Positions 38,701-46,006 of a stretch of 64,000 nucleotides of DNA are shown piece by piece. The translations under genes were made by a program, and so were the position numbers. This stretch comes from CALCNS01 sp964425745. Its GTDB lineage: Bacteria; Bacillota; JAAYKD01. The stretch's first letter is position 1; each line of letters starts with the position of its first letter. The notes below the pieces were generated by a model. The model worked only from the letters and a program-made list of their open reading frames with translations, did no database searches and had not been told where the DNA came from. The DNA is taken from contig CAYRNW010000002.1 in the NCBI GenBank assembly GCA_964425745.1, positions 156,655-220,654 of the forward strand, read 5' to 3'.

Positions 38701-41700
38701 TGAACGTGGCTCCGAACACCAATTTCAGTGATTTGCCCACGGGAGATCTTGGCACTGCAATTCTGAAGTTAGCAAAAGCAGGTGTCTTTTCACCCGATGA
38801 TGCTGGATTCCGGCCGAGTGAAATTCTCAATGACCGAGATTTGCGAGACTGGATTTGGCGCTTACAACAGAACTTAGGGCCTGCTCCTTCCTTGGAAAAC
38901 TCTTTTGAAGTTTTCTATGGCCAAGAAGTTCGTGTAGAAAACAAAATATTCAATCAAGCTGTGACAATTTTTAGTGATCGAGAATTTGATATTAGCAAGG
39001 GTCCTTGGTCACCCGAGAACCAAGGTGGGGAGATTCGCTTTATCAACTGCACTTTCAATGAGGGATTGACCTTGCAGTTAGGTGAAGTAGGGTATCAGGT
39101 CGGTTTTGAAAATGTCCAACTAAAAGATCAAGAATTGAACGTTGCACAGCACCCGACCCTTAGCCCAAACCTTTATCTTCCTGAAATTCAGGTTCGAGTC
39201 TATGGGGTTCCCTCTGGTACAATCATTAATAATACAGTCAATGTAAGTGTCTCCAGCAACCAAGTTGGGTATTTCGTGCTCAATGGAATTCGAGTAGACT
39301 CCGCCACGATCAGTACTCAAGAGCCCCCACAAGATTGGTCGTATCAAGCTGGAATTACGAGGGAGTGCAACGCTTGGCACGCGCCTAATCAGATTTATGA
39401 TCATAATGATTGTAAACAAGACCCCAATGATCCCAATTCTCCTCCGGCTCTGCAGTTCAATATGATTGAATTCAACGGTCAAATTGCTTCTGTAACCCCT
39501 TTAATTGACCAAACATCAAAGTATAGTGGCATTGCAAAGTATCAGGTTCGAGACATCAAAACTCAGGTACCGGTGGAGCTTCACATTCAACAAATTCAAC
39601 CTGCCATAGGTCAGTTATTTCTTCAAGCCGATACCTCTGCTTGGAGTGCTTGGAATGTCATTGGTTCTGCAGCTTGTGATACCGAAGTCACCGGGCCGGC
39701 AGACTTAACTCAATTCGTAAGTCAAGGTATGATATTCCTGAACAACTGGTATCCGGAAGATGGTCAAGAATCTCAAATCCTCACCGCTGGGCAAACCGTA
39801 GTATTGACAGGAGATAACAACAAGGGTATTCGTATTGCTGCCGAGAATGGAGCAAGAATCTATAATACTGGAAACTTCATGATGTCCTTGTTCAGTAGCA
39901 TTCTCGAGCAAGAATACGATATCAATAATTATCATGTTTTCGGCGATGAAGGAAATTACGCTGTCTACTTTGATTCTTTGTTGCCAGCTTCCTCTGGGAC
40001 ATACACCATAACTTTGGAGAAGCCGGTTCGTTCTGAAGCAGGAGATATCACGGGCTGGATAGCAATTCCCCATACTATGGAACATTTCAGTTTGGATGAA
40101 AAAACTCACTTAAACCCAGTTAATCCACAAGACATAGAAGATCCTTGGGAAGTTCGCATGACGGTGGAATGGGTCAGCGGAAATGAAACCATTACAGTAA
40201 TTTACGAATTCTTGCCGTATCAACAACCCATCGCCAATCGAGCCGATGTGGCGAAAGCCATCTTGTTTACTTATACGGAAATGGTTGAAAGAGGAAGAAT
40301 CAGCGAATATGGATTGCAGTTACCAACATTTGAAGAGAAAACTCAATATGCTGCACTCTTCACAGATTGGCAGGAGATGATTCAAGACGCCGATACAGAA
40401 GACAGCATGGCTTTGGTCTTGAAGAATCAGCTCATGAACCCCATCGATCAGCTAGCAAAACCTTGGCAAAGTGTGACTCGCTTGGATTTGATTCAAGTGC
40501 TCTATGGTTTAGCACAAAAAATCGAAGCCACTCTTCAGAAAACACTGGTTCCAACAAATCCCAATGCTTTCTATGAAGATGTTGATCAAAGTCATCCGGA
40601 TTACGTTGCTATTATGTATTTGCTGCAGCGTGGTATTTTACCGAATGATTGGAATCGGCTTGAACCGAATAATGAAGTGATTCAAGGGGACCTTGGGGAT
40701 TGGAATCGCAGACTTCAAGAGGCTTTTGGCAAACTGGAGAGCAGCCGAACAGAGATCATACTCTTTGGAAATGATCTGACCATTGCTAACAGAATCTTCA
40801 CAGAACCGATTACGATCAGTACCACGATGACGAAGAACGTAGAACAGCCGCTTAGTAACCGAGAAGAGAACTGGGCTGGACGTTTAGAGTTGCCACAATG
40901 CGAATTCTTACAGGGATTGACCATTATCTTGAATGAAGTACCTTTTGAAGTTTCCATGATGGGTAGTCCGGTGACTGGTGTTGTTGAAGTGCAAGCAACC
41001 AGCAATGGACTAGATTGGAAGTTTGACCCCGACTGGGTATTGAACCTGTCTGGGGTGGCTTCTAATACAGTGGTCATGTGTGAAGGGAATGTATCGGTGA
41101 CTTCGGGTGAGCCGAATGGTCGGTTCAACTTACAGGGGAATCTCGTAATTGGGAACGATACTCTACAACAAGATGAATTCTTTGGGGCAAACTTGAGCTG
41201 GATCTGTGATGACTTTGAGAAACACGGAGATACAAATAACCATAGTTCTTGTGACCCCATGCTACAGCATCAAATGTTGGGAATCCACGGATTGGTCAAA
41301 GAAGTGCAAGCAGGTATTCAAGTGCCGCAAAACATGAAGTATGTTCAAACCTTCGAATTGTGGAAAACAAACCAAGATGTAGCATTGAAATTCCCGACAG
41401 ATACACCGTACCCGTTTGATACCAACTTAGCTTTAACCTTAGGTGGCTGGTCAGAAACCACCGCGTTCTTAAGAGTTAGCGGATTGGTCGGCAACCATGT
41501 GAATATTTGGGGACAGGTTGACGTTTCGAACCTGCAAGTGAATGCACCCTTCGAAATGCGTGTTCTGACTTACAGACCCGGAGCGAATGTTGTTATCGGT
41601 ACAAAGGAAATTGTATTAGCAGGTTTCGAAGGTTCAGAAGTCACCCTCCATGCGGGCCAAGGCACTGTTATCGACGCTAGAACGGCGGGAAACCACATTG

Positions 41701-42728
41701 CCATTTCCCTAAAAGACATGGCCGGTTCCAACATACCTTATGATGTCAGCAGGGTAGATTGGAACAAAACTCCCGAAAATGAGTGGGTGATTATTACTGA
41801 TTCTGTGGATGAAAGTATAATCTATACCCTTTATGAGATTGAACTCGATAACAGCTTGACCCCCCTCCAGATTGAAAGGTTTGCTATTACGAAAGAGGGA
41901 GAAACAATACCCAGTTTGACTGCATTGGTTCCATCAAATCCTCTGGACGCTGATAATGATTCTGTACAAGTGAACATTCAGAAGAGTGGTATTTCGGTTA
42001 TATATTATCCTTTCTTGGATACAACTCCACCTGTACAGGGAGAAGCCGTCTCAACTTATGCAGAGTTGCAAGCCGCAGCGGCAACGTCAGATGAGAGAGA
42101 TATCATCATAACTCAAAATATGACGGTGCCAGATAGGGGCTCACAATCATGGTCTATTGAAGTATATCGAACCGTAGTGATACCTGAGGGCGTAACCCTT
42201 ACTTTAGCATCTGGTTCCCAAATGGCCTATGGTATGATTGAGAACAAAGGGAGCATTGTTGTGCAAGGGACCTCGGAGAGTCTTAGGGGTGGTTACTTAC
42301 AAGGCGGTACTATTACAGATGGAAGTCTAGTTTCCGGAGGAGGTTCAGCTTCTGTCAGCGTAGATGAACTCGGCTTACGCGAAGCTCTTAAGTTTAATCT
42401 AGCAACCGTGGATATTTCTGTTGATAAAGCCATGGTTTTGAATGGATCATTGGATTTAGCTCGTACGGCTCAACAACCTCCCAGAAGAATCTTCCTTTTT
42501 TCTTCCGTTACAGCGCTTCAAGATAACACAGCTTTAATTCTATATCAAGGAGATCTTCTGAAGAACGAAATCATAGCTGGACATAATTTCTACGAGATGG
42601 ATGGATTATCAACGATTCCAAACATTTATTGGGTTGTTGATTCGTTCCGCGTTTTCCATTGGCATACTGCGGAAGCTCGTTGGATTGCTGACATGCCCGA
42701 GCTTCCAGATAATTCACCTGAGCCATAA
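32781..42728 (+). CDS. Giant exported SLH-containing surface protein with three long repeats
   Basis: 3,315 aa. The ATG follows an AAAGGAG site. Residues 1-27 form a Sec signal peptide (MFRKVIRL, a hydrophobic core, cleavage after VFA). Residues ~30-125 are a LLAVYDIDGKM domain resembling the C-terminal domain of the upstream giant protein. Residues ~130-560 are beta-helix-like. A helical stretch spans ~770-980, then an SLH-like segment (~1010-1095, AFFAYHGIIHG). Three ~610-residue modules follow (about 1247-1868, 1869-2483, 2484-3080). Each holds SLH-like helices (VAVTELAKAGVFTG; TAILKLAKAGVFSP; VAIMYLLQRGILP), a RFINCxF beta-helix part and a Cys-His-His-Cys motif. The tail (3,090-3,315) is another beta-helix with TYAELQAAA. 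SLH domains bind pyruvylated wall polymers, so this protein is likely anchored to the envelope. No enzymatic domain is recognised. The gene ends in a clear terminator. Confidence 0.88.
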   Translation: MFRKVIRLLAWGFLSTTFLLCSQFVFAGDDPISLTLSQGIVEQNKVNVSGTFTGSLSGRQLLLAVYDIDGKMTEIVTVAPNGETGQWSHELNAPTEISGLKAFLLDTNVKPVIESQGLHRSAMVLKIGSAGTYSGYYEEIQVLPTVTGEIVFDNMQVRGNVTVAAAQKVIIKGNSVISGTLILQKASGSPTEVVLLGNSNVNQLENTGAAGAVFMSLTTNETNLLTVSTQENLQLINTSVGNLTLEAGQAQQIKLGLSSGEIEQILVKARSGATPAGATLSVQVEGYTDPVTQLQTEMTAQNLLSSDVFHIDGEVVNNMTSEIPVTLQGITQWGVLNASAPLTADSAAVIQSLTSTSNVEIRGILNYGKAVKLTDKEAPDFTLLGSGTSTLTGIIDVLTLGGTVTGVLTEDNGTAYSVGSVILQSEAMVNPSALEFNLLNIPDWSPSFSAMPGGSIGGLTTLGSGQIGSVLLMQGIDAPPPPIVFGSGQQVGSLQFGNGSSAEVTFGSGSTLGSLINQSPVPSTLSFPPGNPPSQVIGQYADTNQDRRIVVRIGDEEQVIERNTNIAPISLKIKTGPERFGWVGEHSEQFLRQMTVELQYQLLNSSTGAALDTITNTLHVNSNEFSVTPSILTQTGSQTIEIKHITTGLTVSATIAVFENMNSVVQMGFTLQPHVIRNQFGIGMLAGGKISGIYVTGHTFEMPLYDANGTKLSIINCSPAVFDSRLSGSQRITATYNGVSASAYIDIGSAKTWGVGLKQSALDEVGSWEARSNDYINPDKTNLTHYIQIAQSYIGTATSERDIVYGLDVFRMQIRSLKTQAERTYETLRTAKLAAIQQIMDYWPTKPEGGTYGPFDYSSVSQRAIESVRLNWRSQVESAETLIQIEGTTENPGMLARAKTAIDSIARKGDDLNTTLTRFGDAPILYLTRSEGTSEALQTALVRDAIYREILLLGGDPAWKVLCTRNSDTSYSVQLEGAESSISTAKAFSIQWNVWETRGTVISELYGMVKAEYPNWMLAVDIQTATINTLVDAVNMTEAEKEAFAFFAYHGIIHGTAQVGTKLQMSPNEWMTRGQYKLLLERLTEHWMLNVSTVFVDPALDRNALLASAMVDEVSATNTIFVATIKPLLRLVTSYDDLPGALNDASVQTILLQGQIDLSAREESRKNIIVQKNAHLIINNGFGLTLKEQAKLVLQGSITNFGELHLDPDTRMKIIPGATLNNQENAHIVNFGTIIINEINNPLDNPYRIEYHFLADRMEILLGLYQRFREGYGFNTPTADDLSGYTTKYIDWYEIQSEDPNDIREEAMAWILFNEVYSGRQVSLESNDFVIEPSARLNRAEVATLLYELAQKLPAPLTPIMNQPTFSDINSTDGYYVAVTELAKAGVFTGNSEGKFNSGYNIETTRYSWGSELEELLNRLVAAAGYSDSSISVIRIVPGENPVYMNKNFVNEVSVYSLDDPGFTDNQGGEVRFINCKFSNHLKINLVDISYMVIFDNVVLHNNEIYTTTPDSSQMFTWGYTTENMMPDSYNRDIRVSLNGIPSGTTVLSDVNTEVTMNAVGTFFLNGAQVQSTGSVLEGQSLSALLWKECEAQHAPDYSGDHSDCVKDPSANPSVPADKYRVLELRGNVSAVTLPNPDPTNALVNFGRVVMNDDCPENIRLNFGTYDTIPSIFRINGGRQNILILTGSLTGNLEVVGHTDLRELTVSGIIDIGTWWEDTAVNIGNHSVRLLGRGDRAIALTADNAATVLVPESSQPFTINYLSDTNRGFQIGLPHVYGNQGDCGVYIGTENTADYDFVVSQGTWNEVTQQMEYTMVAMDEFAFVGENKTHLTPVNQSEVTDYNQLKLSTTWRNGEKTITVILEQIPIKVNYLDRRTFAMNLYGEFRNVYGLADATAQEMEQMSITYSDWGGLSVEEKTAMAFMLKHQLLPEIIEGDLKYVKLQEQVSRGQTAQTLVALVNVLQLVGTYPNGLDLNVAPNTNFSDLPTGDLGTAILKLAKAGVFSPDDAGFRPSEILNDRDLRDWIWRLQQNLGPAPSLENSFEVFYGQEVRVENKIFNQAVTIFSDREFDISKGPWSPENQGGEIRFINCTFNEGLTLQLGEVGYQVGFENVQLKDQELNVAQHPTLSPNLYLPEIQVRVYGVPSGTIINNTVNVSVSSNQVGYFVLNGIRVDSATISTQEPPQDWSYQAGITRECNAWHAPNQIYDHNDCKQDPNDPNSPPALQFNMIEFNGQIASVTPLIDQTSKYSGIAKYQVRDIKTQVPVELHIQQIQPAIGQLFLQADTSAWSAWNVIGSAACDTEVTGPADLTQFVSQGMIFLNNWYPEDGQESQILTAGQTVVLTGDNNKGIRIAAENGARIYNTGNFMMSLFSSILEQEYDINNYHVFGDEGNYAVYFDSLLPASSGTYTITLEKPVRSEAGDITGWIAIPHTMEHFSLDEKTHLNPVNPQDIEDPWEVRMTVEWVSGNETITVIYEFLPYQQPIANRADVAKAILFTYTEMVERGRISEYGLQLPTFEEKTQYAALFTDWQEMIQDADTEDSMALVLKNQLMNPIDQLAKPWQSVTRLDLIQVLYGLAQKIEATLQKTLVPTNPNAFYEDVDQSHPDYVAIMYLLQRGILPNDWNRLEPNNEVIQGDLGDWNRRLQEAFGKLESSRTEIILFGNDLTIANRIFTEPITISTTMTKNVEQPLSNREENWAGRLELPQCEFLQGLTIILNEVPFEVSMMGSPVTGVVEVQATSNGLDWKFDPDWVLNLSGVASNTVVMCEGNVSVTSGEPNGRFNLQGNLVIGNDTLQQDEFFGANLSWICDDFEKHGDTNNHSSCDPMLQHQMLGIHGLVKEVQAGIQVPQNMKYVQTFELWKTNQDVALKFPTDTPYPFDTNLALTLGGWSETTAFLRVSGLVGNHVNIWGQVDVSNLQVNAPFEMRVLTYRPGANVVIGTKEIVLAGFEGSEVTLHAGQGTVIDARTAGNHIAISLKDMAGSNIPYDVSRVDWNKTPENEWVIITDSVDESIIYTLYEIELDNSLTPLQIERFAITKEGETIPSLTALVPSNPLDADNDSVQVNIQKSGISVIYYPFLDTTPPVQGEAVSTYAELQAAAATSDERDIIITQNMTVPDRGSQSWSIEVYRTVVIPEGVTLTLASGSQMAYGMIENKGSIVVQGTSESLRGGYLQGGTITDGSLVSGGGSASVSVDELGLREALKFNLATVDISVDKAMVLNGSLDLARTAQQPPRRIFLFSSVTALQDNTALILYQGDLLKNEIIAGHNFYEMDGLSTIPNIYWVVDSFRVFHWHTAEARWIADMPELPDNSPEP
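36519..38384 (+). repeat. Long module 1 of the SLH protein
   Basis: About 622 residues: SLH-like helices (AEVATLLYELAQKL; FSDINSTDGYYVAV), GGEVRFINCKF, C1590-x3-H1594-x7-H1602-x2-C1605, and a closing segment ending in TITVILEQIP. It shares order and motifs with the next two units, with low residue identity. Confidence 0.75.
38385..40227 (+). repeat. Long module 2 of the SLH protein
   Basis: About 614 residues: SLH-like helices (TAQTLVALVNVLQLV; FSDLPTGDLGTAI), GGEIRFINCTF, C2196-x3-H2200-x7-H2208-x2-C2211, and a closing segment ending in TITVIYEFLP. The metal- or disulfide-type motif has exactly the spacing of module 1. Confidence 0.75.
40228..42020 (+). repeat. Long module 3 of the SLH protein
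   Basis: About 598 residues: SLH-like helices (RLDLIQVLYGLAQKI; YEDVDQSHPDYVAI), AGRLELPQCEF, and a shortened motif C2809-x5-H2815-x5-H2821-x2-C2824. It is the most diverged copy and runs into the C-terminal beta-helix. Confidence 0.7.
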
Positions 42729-42762
42729 CCTAACATCTTTTTCGTCTAACGAAGGAAATCGT

Positions 42763-42800
42763 CCCTGTTGTACAGAAATTATGTACAGCAGGGATTTTCT
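42763..42800 (+). terminator. Rho-independent terminator after the SLH protein gene
   Basis: A 12-bp stem (42763-42774 with 42782-42793, one G-U pair) with a 7-base loop is followed by ATTTTCTTAT. It lies 35 bases after the stop and before the ribosome binding site of the S9 peptidase gene. Confidence 0.8.
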
Positions 42801-42828
42801 TATCCCTAAATCGAAAGGAGTCGATTCT

Positions 42829-44841
42829 ATGAACAAACGACCAATCACTATTGATGATTTACTGGCCATGAAGTTTCCGGGCGACAGTCAACTTTCTCCC
42901 GATGGTCAGCATATTGTATTTGTTCACACCGTGATGGATGTGGAAAAAAACGGCTACAAGAGCACTTTGTGGATAATGGACAAAACGGAAGAAGGATGGA
43001 GCGAAGCGCGTCCCTTTACGAATCATCAGATTACAGACAAACTGATCCGCGATACCGCTCCCCGCTGGAGTTCTTGCGGTAAAGGGATCTATTTCATGAG
43101 CAACCGCAGCGGCAAAGCCCAGTTATGGGTGATTGCGCTGAGTGGTGGCGAAGCAAAACAAGTGACCACTTGGGAAGAAGGCTTGGCAGGCTTGACCTGG
43201 AACCCGGCCAATTCGAATGAAGTAGCATTCTCCTCTTGCGTGCCCGGTACTAAACCGGAACAAAAGAATAAAGACATGCGCGTCATCACTAAAATTCGCT
43301 ACAAATTCAACGGCATGGGCTTCTTAGATCCCCGTCCCAAACATTTATTTGTCATGAATCTTAAAACCGGCGAATTCAAGCAAGTAACCGATGGTAAATT
43401 CAGCGAGTCCTCACCTGCATGGAGCCCCTGCGGCAAAACCTTGGCTTTCGTTAGCTCTCGTCTAGAAAATGATGATATCAACGAAATCAACAACATTTGG
43501 ACGGTCGACATCGCTAGTGGTGAAATTAAAGCGGTTACTAACAATGAAGGCACCGCTCATAGTCCATCCTTCTCTCCCGATGGCAAGTGGATCGCCTACC
43601 TAGGTCACGAAAAAGGCCAAGGGAAAAATGGCGTCAACACCAGTATTTTAGTGCGTCCGGTAAGTGGGGGTCCAGCCAAGAACTTGACCGAACCGTTTGA
43701 TTACACGGTTGGCAACAATTGTGGTGGCGATGCCAGAGCAGACGGCGGTAGTGGCGCTTTCCAATGGTTAGGCGACAGCTCCGGTGTGTATTCCTTAATT
43801 ACCGTAGCTGGCGAAACCAATATTTACCGCTTTGATTTGGCCAGTGGTGCTCAGTCCATGGTTACGACCGGTAAACATGGCATTACCAGCTTTAGCGCGG
43901 TTGAAGGCTTAACCAAAGATGGTGAAATGCCGGTTTCCTATGTCCTCGACTGTTCCATGAATGCCAGCAACGTTTATTACAAAGCTCCGGAAATGGAAAA
44001 AGGTGTTCGTCTGACCAATCTCAATCGAGACATGTTGAATGAAGTCTATGTTGCTCCCATGGAACCCATTTCCACAGTCAGCCGCGATGAGGAAGAAGTC
44101 CATGGTTGGTTGCTACGGCCAATCAACTTTGATACAAACAAGAAGTATCCCATGGTTTTAGAAATCCACGGCGGCCCTTACGGAGCGTCGGGGTATAGTT
44201 TTGTTCATGAATACCAGTTGCTAGCAGCAGCTGGATATGCAGTATTATGTAGCAACCCACGCGGTTCCGCAACCTACGGTGAGAAACACGCCTTAGGCGT
44301 AATCGGGGACTGGGGTGGCGGTGATTATGCCGATCTTATGGCCATTACCGACCAAGCGATTAAAGAAAATGCCTGGATCGATGAAAGTCGCTTAGGTGTT
44401 ACCGGTGGATCTTATGGCGGCTACATGACCAACTGGATGGTCACCCAAACCAATCGTTTCAAAGCTGCCGTAACCTTGCGTTCCATTTCCAATATTTATA
44501 CCAAATACGGTGTATCCGATATCGGTTGGGTTGGCAACAAGTCTGGTATGGGCGGAGTTGATCTTTGGGACGAAGGTGGCGAAGACTTTATTATGAGTCG
44601 TAGCCCCATCCGTTATGCTCCTAAGGTCAAAACCCCCTTACTCTTTATCCATTCCGAAGAAGATCATCGTTGCACCATGGAACAAGCCGAGCAATTCTAT
44701 GTAGCCCTCATGCGGCTGGGCAACAAGTGTGAATTTGTTCGATTTGCCGGAGAAAATCATGAATTGTCTCGCAGCGGCAAACCCATGAATAGAGCGGACC
44801 GCTTGCGTCAAATCATGCGCTGGTTCGAAACATACCTCTAA
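42829..44841 (+). CDS. S9 family peptidase (acylaminoacyl-peptidase-like prolyl oligopeptidase)
   Basis: 670 aa. The start at 42829 has an AAAGGAG site; the frame runs open further upstream into the SLH gene, but no start signal is seen there. The N-terminal half is a WD40/TolB-like beta-propeller with repeated SPDGKWIAYL and SPAWSPCGKTLAF blades. The C-terminal alpha/beta-hydrolase domain has a triad of Ser528 (GGSYGGY), Asp612 (HSEEDHR) and His644 (GENHELS), with an HGGP oxyanion segment (EIHGGPYGASG). Such enzymes cleave short peptides or N-acylated residues. There is no signal peptide, so it should be cytosolic. The gene sits alone between two terminators. Confidence 0.93.
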   Translation: MNKRPITIDDLLAMKFPGDSQLSPDGQHIVFVHTVMDVEKNGYKSTLWIMDKTEEGWSEARPFTNHQITDKLIRDTAPRWSSCGKGIYFMSNRSGKAQLWVIALSGGEAKQVTTWEEGLAGLTWNPANSNEVAFSSCVPGTKPEQKNKDMRVITKIRYKFNGMGFLDPRPKHLFVMNLKTGEFKQVTDGKFSESSPAWSPCGKTLAFVSSRLENDDINEINNIWTVDIASGEIKAVTNNEGTAHSPSFSPDGKWIAYLGHEKGQGKNGVNTSILVRPVSGGPAKNLTEPFDYTVGNNCGGDARADGGSGAFQWLGDSSGVYSLITVAGETNIYRFDLASGAQSMVTTGKHGITSFSAVEGLTKDGEMPVSYVLDCSMNASNVYYKAPEMEKGVRLTNLNRDMLNEVYVAPMEPISTVSRDEEEVHGWLLRPINFDTNKKYPMVLEIHGGPYGASGYSFVHEYQLLAAAGYAVLCSNPRGSATYGEKHALGVIGDWGGGDYADLMAITDQAIKENAWIDESRLGVTGGSYGGYMTNWMVTQTNRFKAAVTLRSISNIYTKYGVSDIGWVGNKSGMGGVDLWDEGGEDFIMSRSPIRYAPKVKTPLLFIHSEEDHRCTMEQAEQFYVALMRLGNKCEFVRFAGENHELSRSGKPMNRADRLRQIMRWFETYL

Positions 44842-44852
44842 AATGAATTTAT

Positions 44853-44891
44853 AAAAAAAGCTGTCCAACCAAACGGTTGGACAGCTTTTTT
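44853..44891. terminator. Bidirectional rho-independent terminator
   Basis: An uninterrupted stem (44853-44870 with 44875-44891) with an AAAC loop and A/T tracts on both sides separates the S9 peptidase gene from the convergent glyoxalase-like gene. Confidence 0.93.
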
Positions 44892-44900
44892 ATGTATCGA

Positions 44901-45272
44901 TTATTTACGCATCGGTAAGACTTCTAACCAGTAGCCATCGGGATCTTCAATGAAATAAATTCCCATACCCGGGTTTTCGTAGCAGATGACACCCATTTCG
45001 GTGTGAAGCTTGTGAGCGGCTTCAAAGTCGTCTACCACAAAAGCAATGTGAGATTCATTATCCCCTAATTCGTAGGGACCTTCTTTGTCGCGCAACCAAG
45101 TGATTTCAAAGGTATAGGTTCCTGAACCATCGGTTAAATGGCAGATTCGGTAACTACCGTCTTTGGCGGTGCGGTCGCGATGAATGCTCAGACCCAAGGC
45201 TTTTGCATAAAAGTCTAAGCTGCGTTGCATATCAGTGACGTTAATGTTGCTGTGGCTAAGTTTGAATTGCAT
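44901..45272 (-). CDS. Glyoxalase I-like VOC family protein (lactoylglutathione lyase type)
   Basis: 123 aa. His7, Glu56, His75 and Glu117 fall at the positions of the four metal ligands of bacterial glyoxalase I, and the EDPDGYWLEVLP ending is diagnostic of the family. The expected role is isomerisation of the methylglyoxal-thiol hemithioacetal in the cytosol. Many Bacillota lack glutathione, so bacillithiol or another thiol may be the cofactor; that is inference. The ATG has an AAGGAGG site and lies 14 bases after the upstream metallo-beta-lactamase-fold gene's stop. It is the last gene of the addBA operon and ends at a strong terminator. Confidence 0.85.
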   Translation of the reverse strand: MQFKLSHSNINVTDMQRSLDFYAKALGLSIHRDRTAKDGSYRICHLTDGSGTYTFEITWLRDKEGPYELGDNESHIAFVVDDFEAAHKLHTEMGVICYENPGMGIYFIEDPDGYWLEVLPMRK

Positions 45273-45286
45273 AATAATCCTCCTTG

Positions 45287-46006
45287 TTATTCTTTAATTT
45301 CAATTGAATCGCCGGGGTTGGAAAGATAGGTGAGGATGCTATAGGGGGCTAAGTCTTCGCGGATCTTCTCTGTTAAGGGGAAGAATTGCCCGAAGTGCAT
45401 GGGAATCAAGCGAGTAGGACGGGCTTGCTGCACGAACTGCAGAGCCCCTTTATGAATATCGGTTTTCATACGCGGGTCAATGGGGAAAAAGGCGACATCC
45501 AAGGGTAACGTGTGCAAAGTGATCACCCGTAATTCTCGTAAATAAGCTTCTTCCGCTTCGGTAATCTCGTGGGCTGTCGATTCTTCCTGCCAATGCCAAT
45601 TGTTTAAATCACCGGCATGGAATATGGAAAGATTACCCTTCTTTAGATGATATGAAACCCCTTCGTCGGTGCTGCCATAGGCCGTCACGAAAAGATCCCC
45701 CAATTGGACGGTGTCACCGGGACGCATGAAATGTACCCCGGGGTGTATGACCTTTTTTTCTAAATCATAGCCAAAGACATAATCAATTTCCCGGTGTTGA
45801 GACCAGGTCAAAACAACCGGATTATAATGATCTCCATGTCCGTGCGTCGACAACACACTGACACGAGGGTATTTTAGAAAATCGTGGGGTCGTAATACCC
45901 CATCTCGAATACTGGAACCGGGCGTGTGTTTGAAGTAGTCGATGACCACAAAATGATCCGCCCATTCCAAGGCAAAAGCACTGTTATGTAGGTAGGTGAT
46001 TTTCAA
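45287..46006 (-). CDS. Metallo-beta-lactamase-fold hydrolase (UlaG-like)
   Basis: 239 aa from a TTG at 46006, chosen because AAAGGAG lies 8 bases upstream; an ATG at 46033 is in frame but has no clear site. The HxHxDH metal motif (STHGHGDHYNP) is present, followed by FHAGDLNNWHW and a late IPMHFGQFF His, the order seen in UlaG/YtnP-like beta-lactamase-fold proteins. The substrate is unknown. It overlaps the 3' end of addA by 23 bases, so it is translationally linked to the recombination genes, although no functional link is known. Confidence 0.8.
   Translation of the reverse strand: MKITYLHNSAFALEWADHFVVIDYFKHTPGSSIRDGVLRPHDFLKYPRVSVLSTHGHGDHYNPVVLTWSQHREIDYVFGYDLEKKVIHPGVHFMRPGDTVQLGDLFVTAYGSTDEGVSYHLKKGNLSIFHAGDLNNWHWQEESTAHEITEAEEAYLRELRVITLHTLPLDVAFFPIDPRMKTDIHKGALQFVQQARPTRLIPMHFGQFFPLTEKIREDLAPYSILTYLSNPGDSIEIKE

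Noticed and set aside
40715..41260. A 181-residue reverse frame over the third SLH module
   Set aside because: It is antisense to the conserved module and its Cys-His motif, with no supporting signals.
42601..42828. N-terminal extension of the S9 peptidase overlapping the SLH gene
   Set aside because: It crosses a terminator and precedes a much better AAAGGAG-ATG start at 42829 that matches the family N-terminus.
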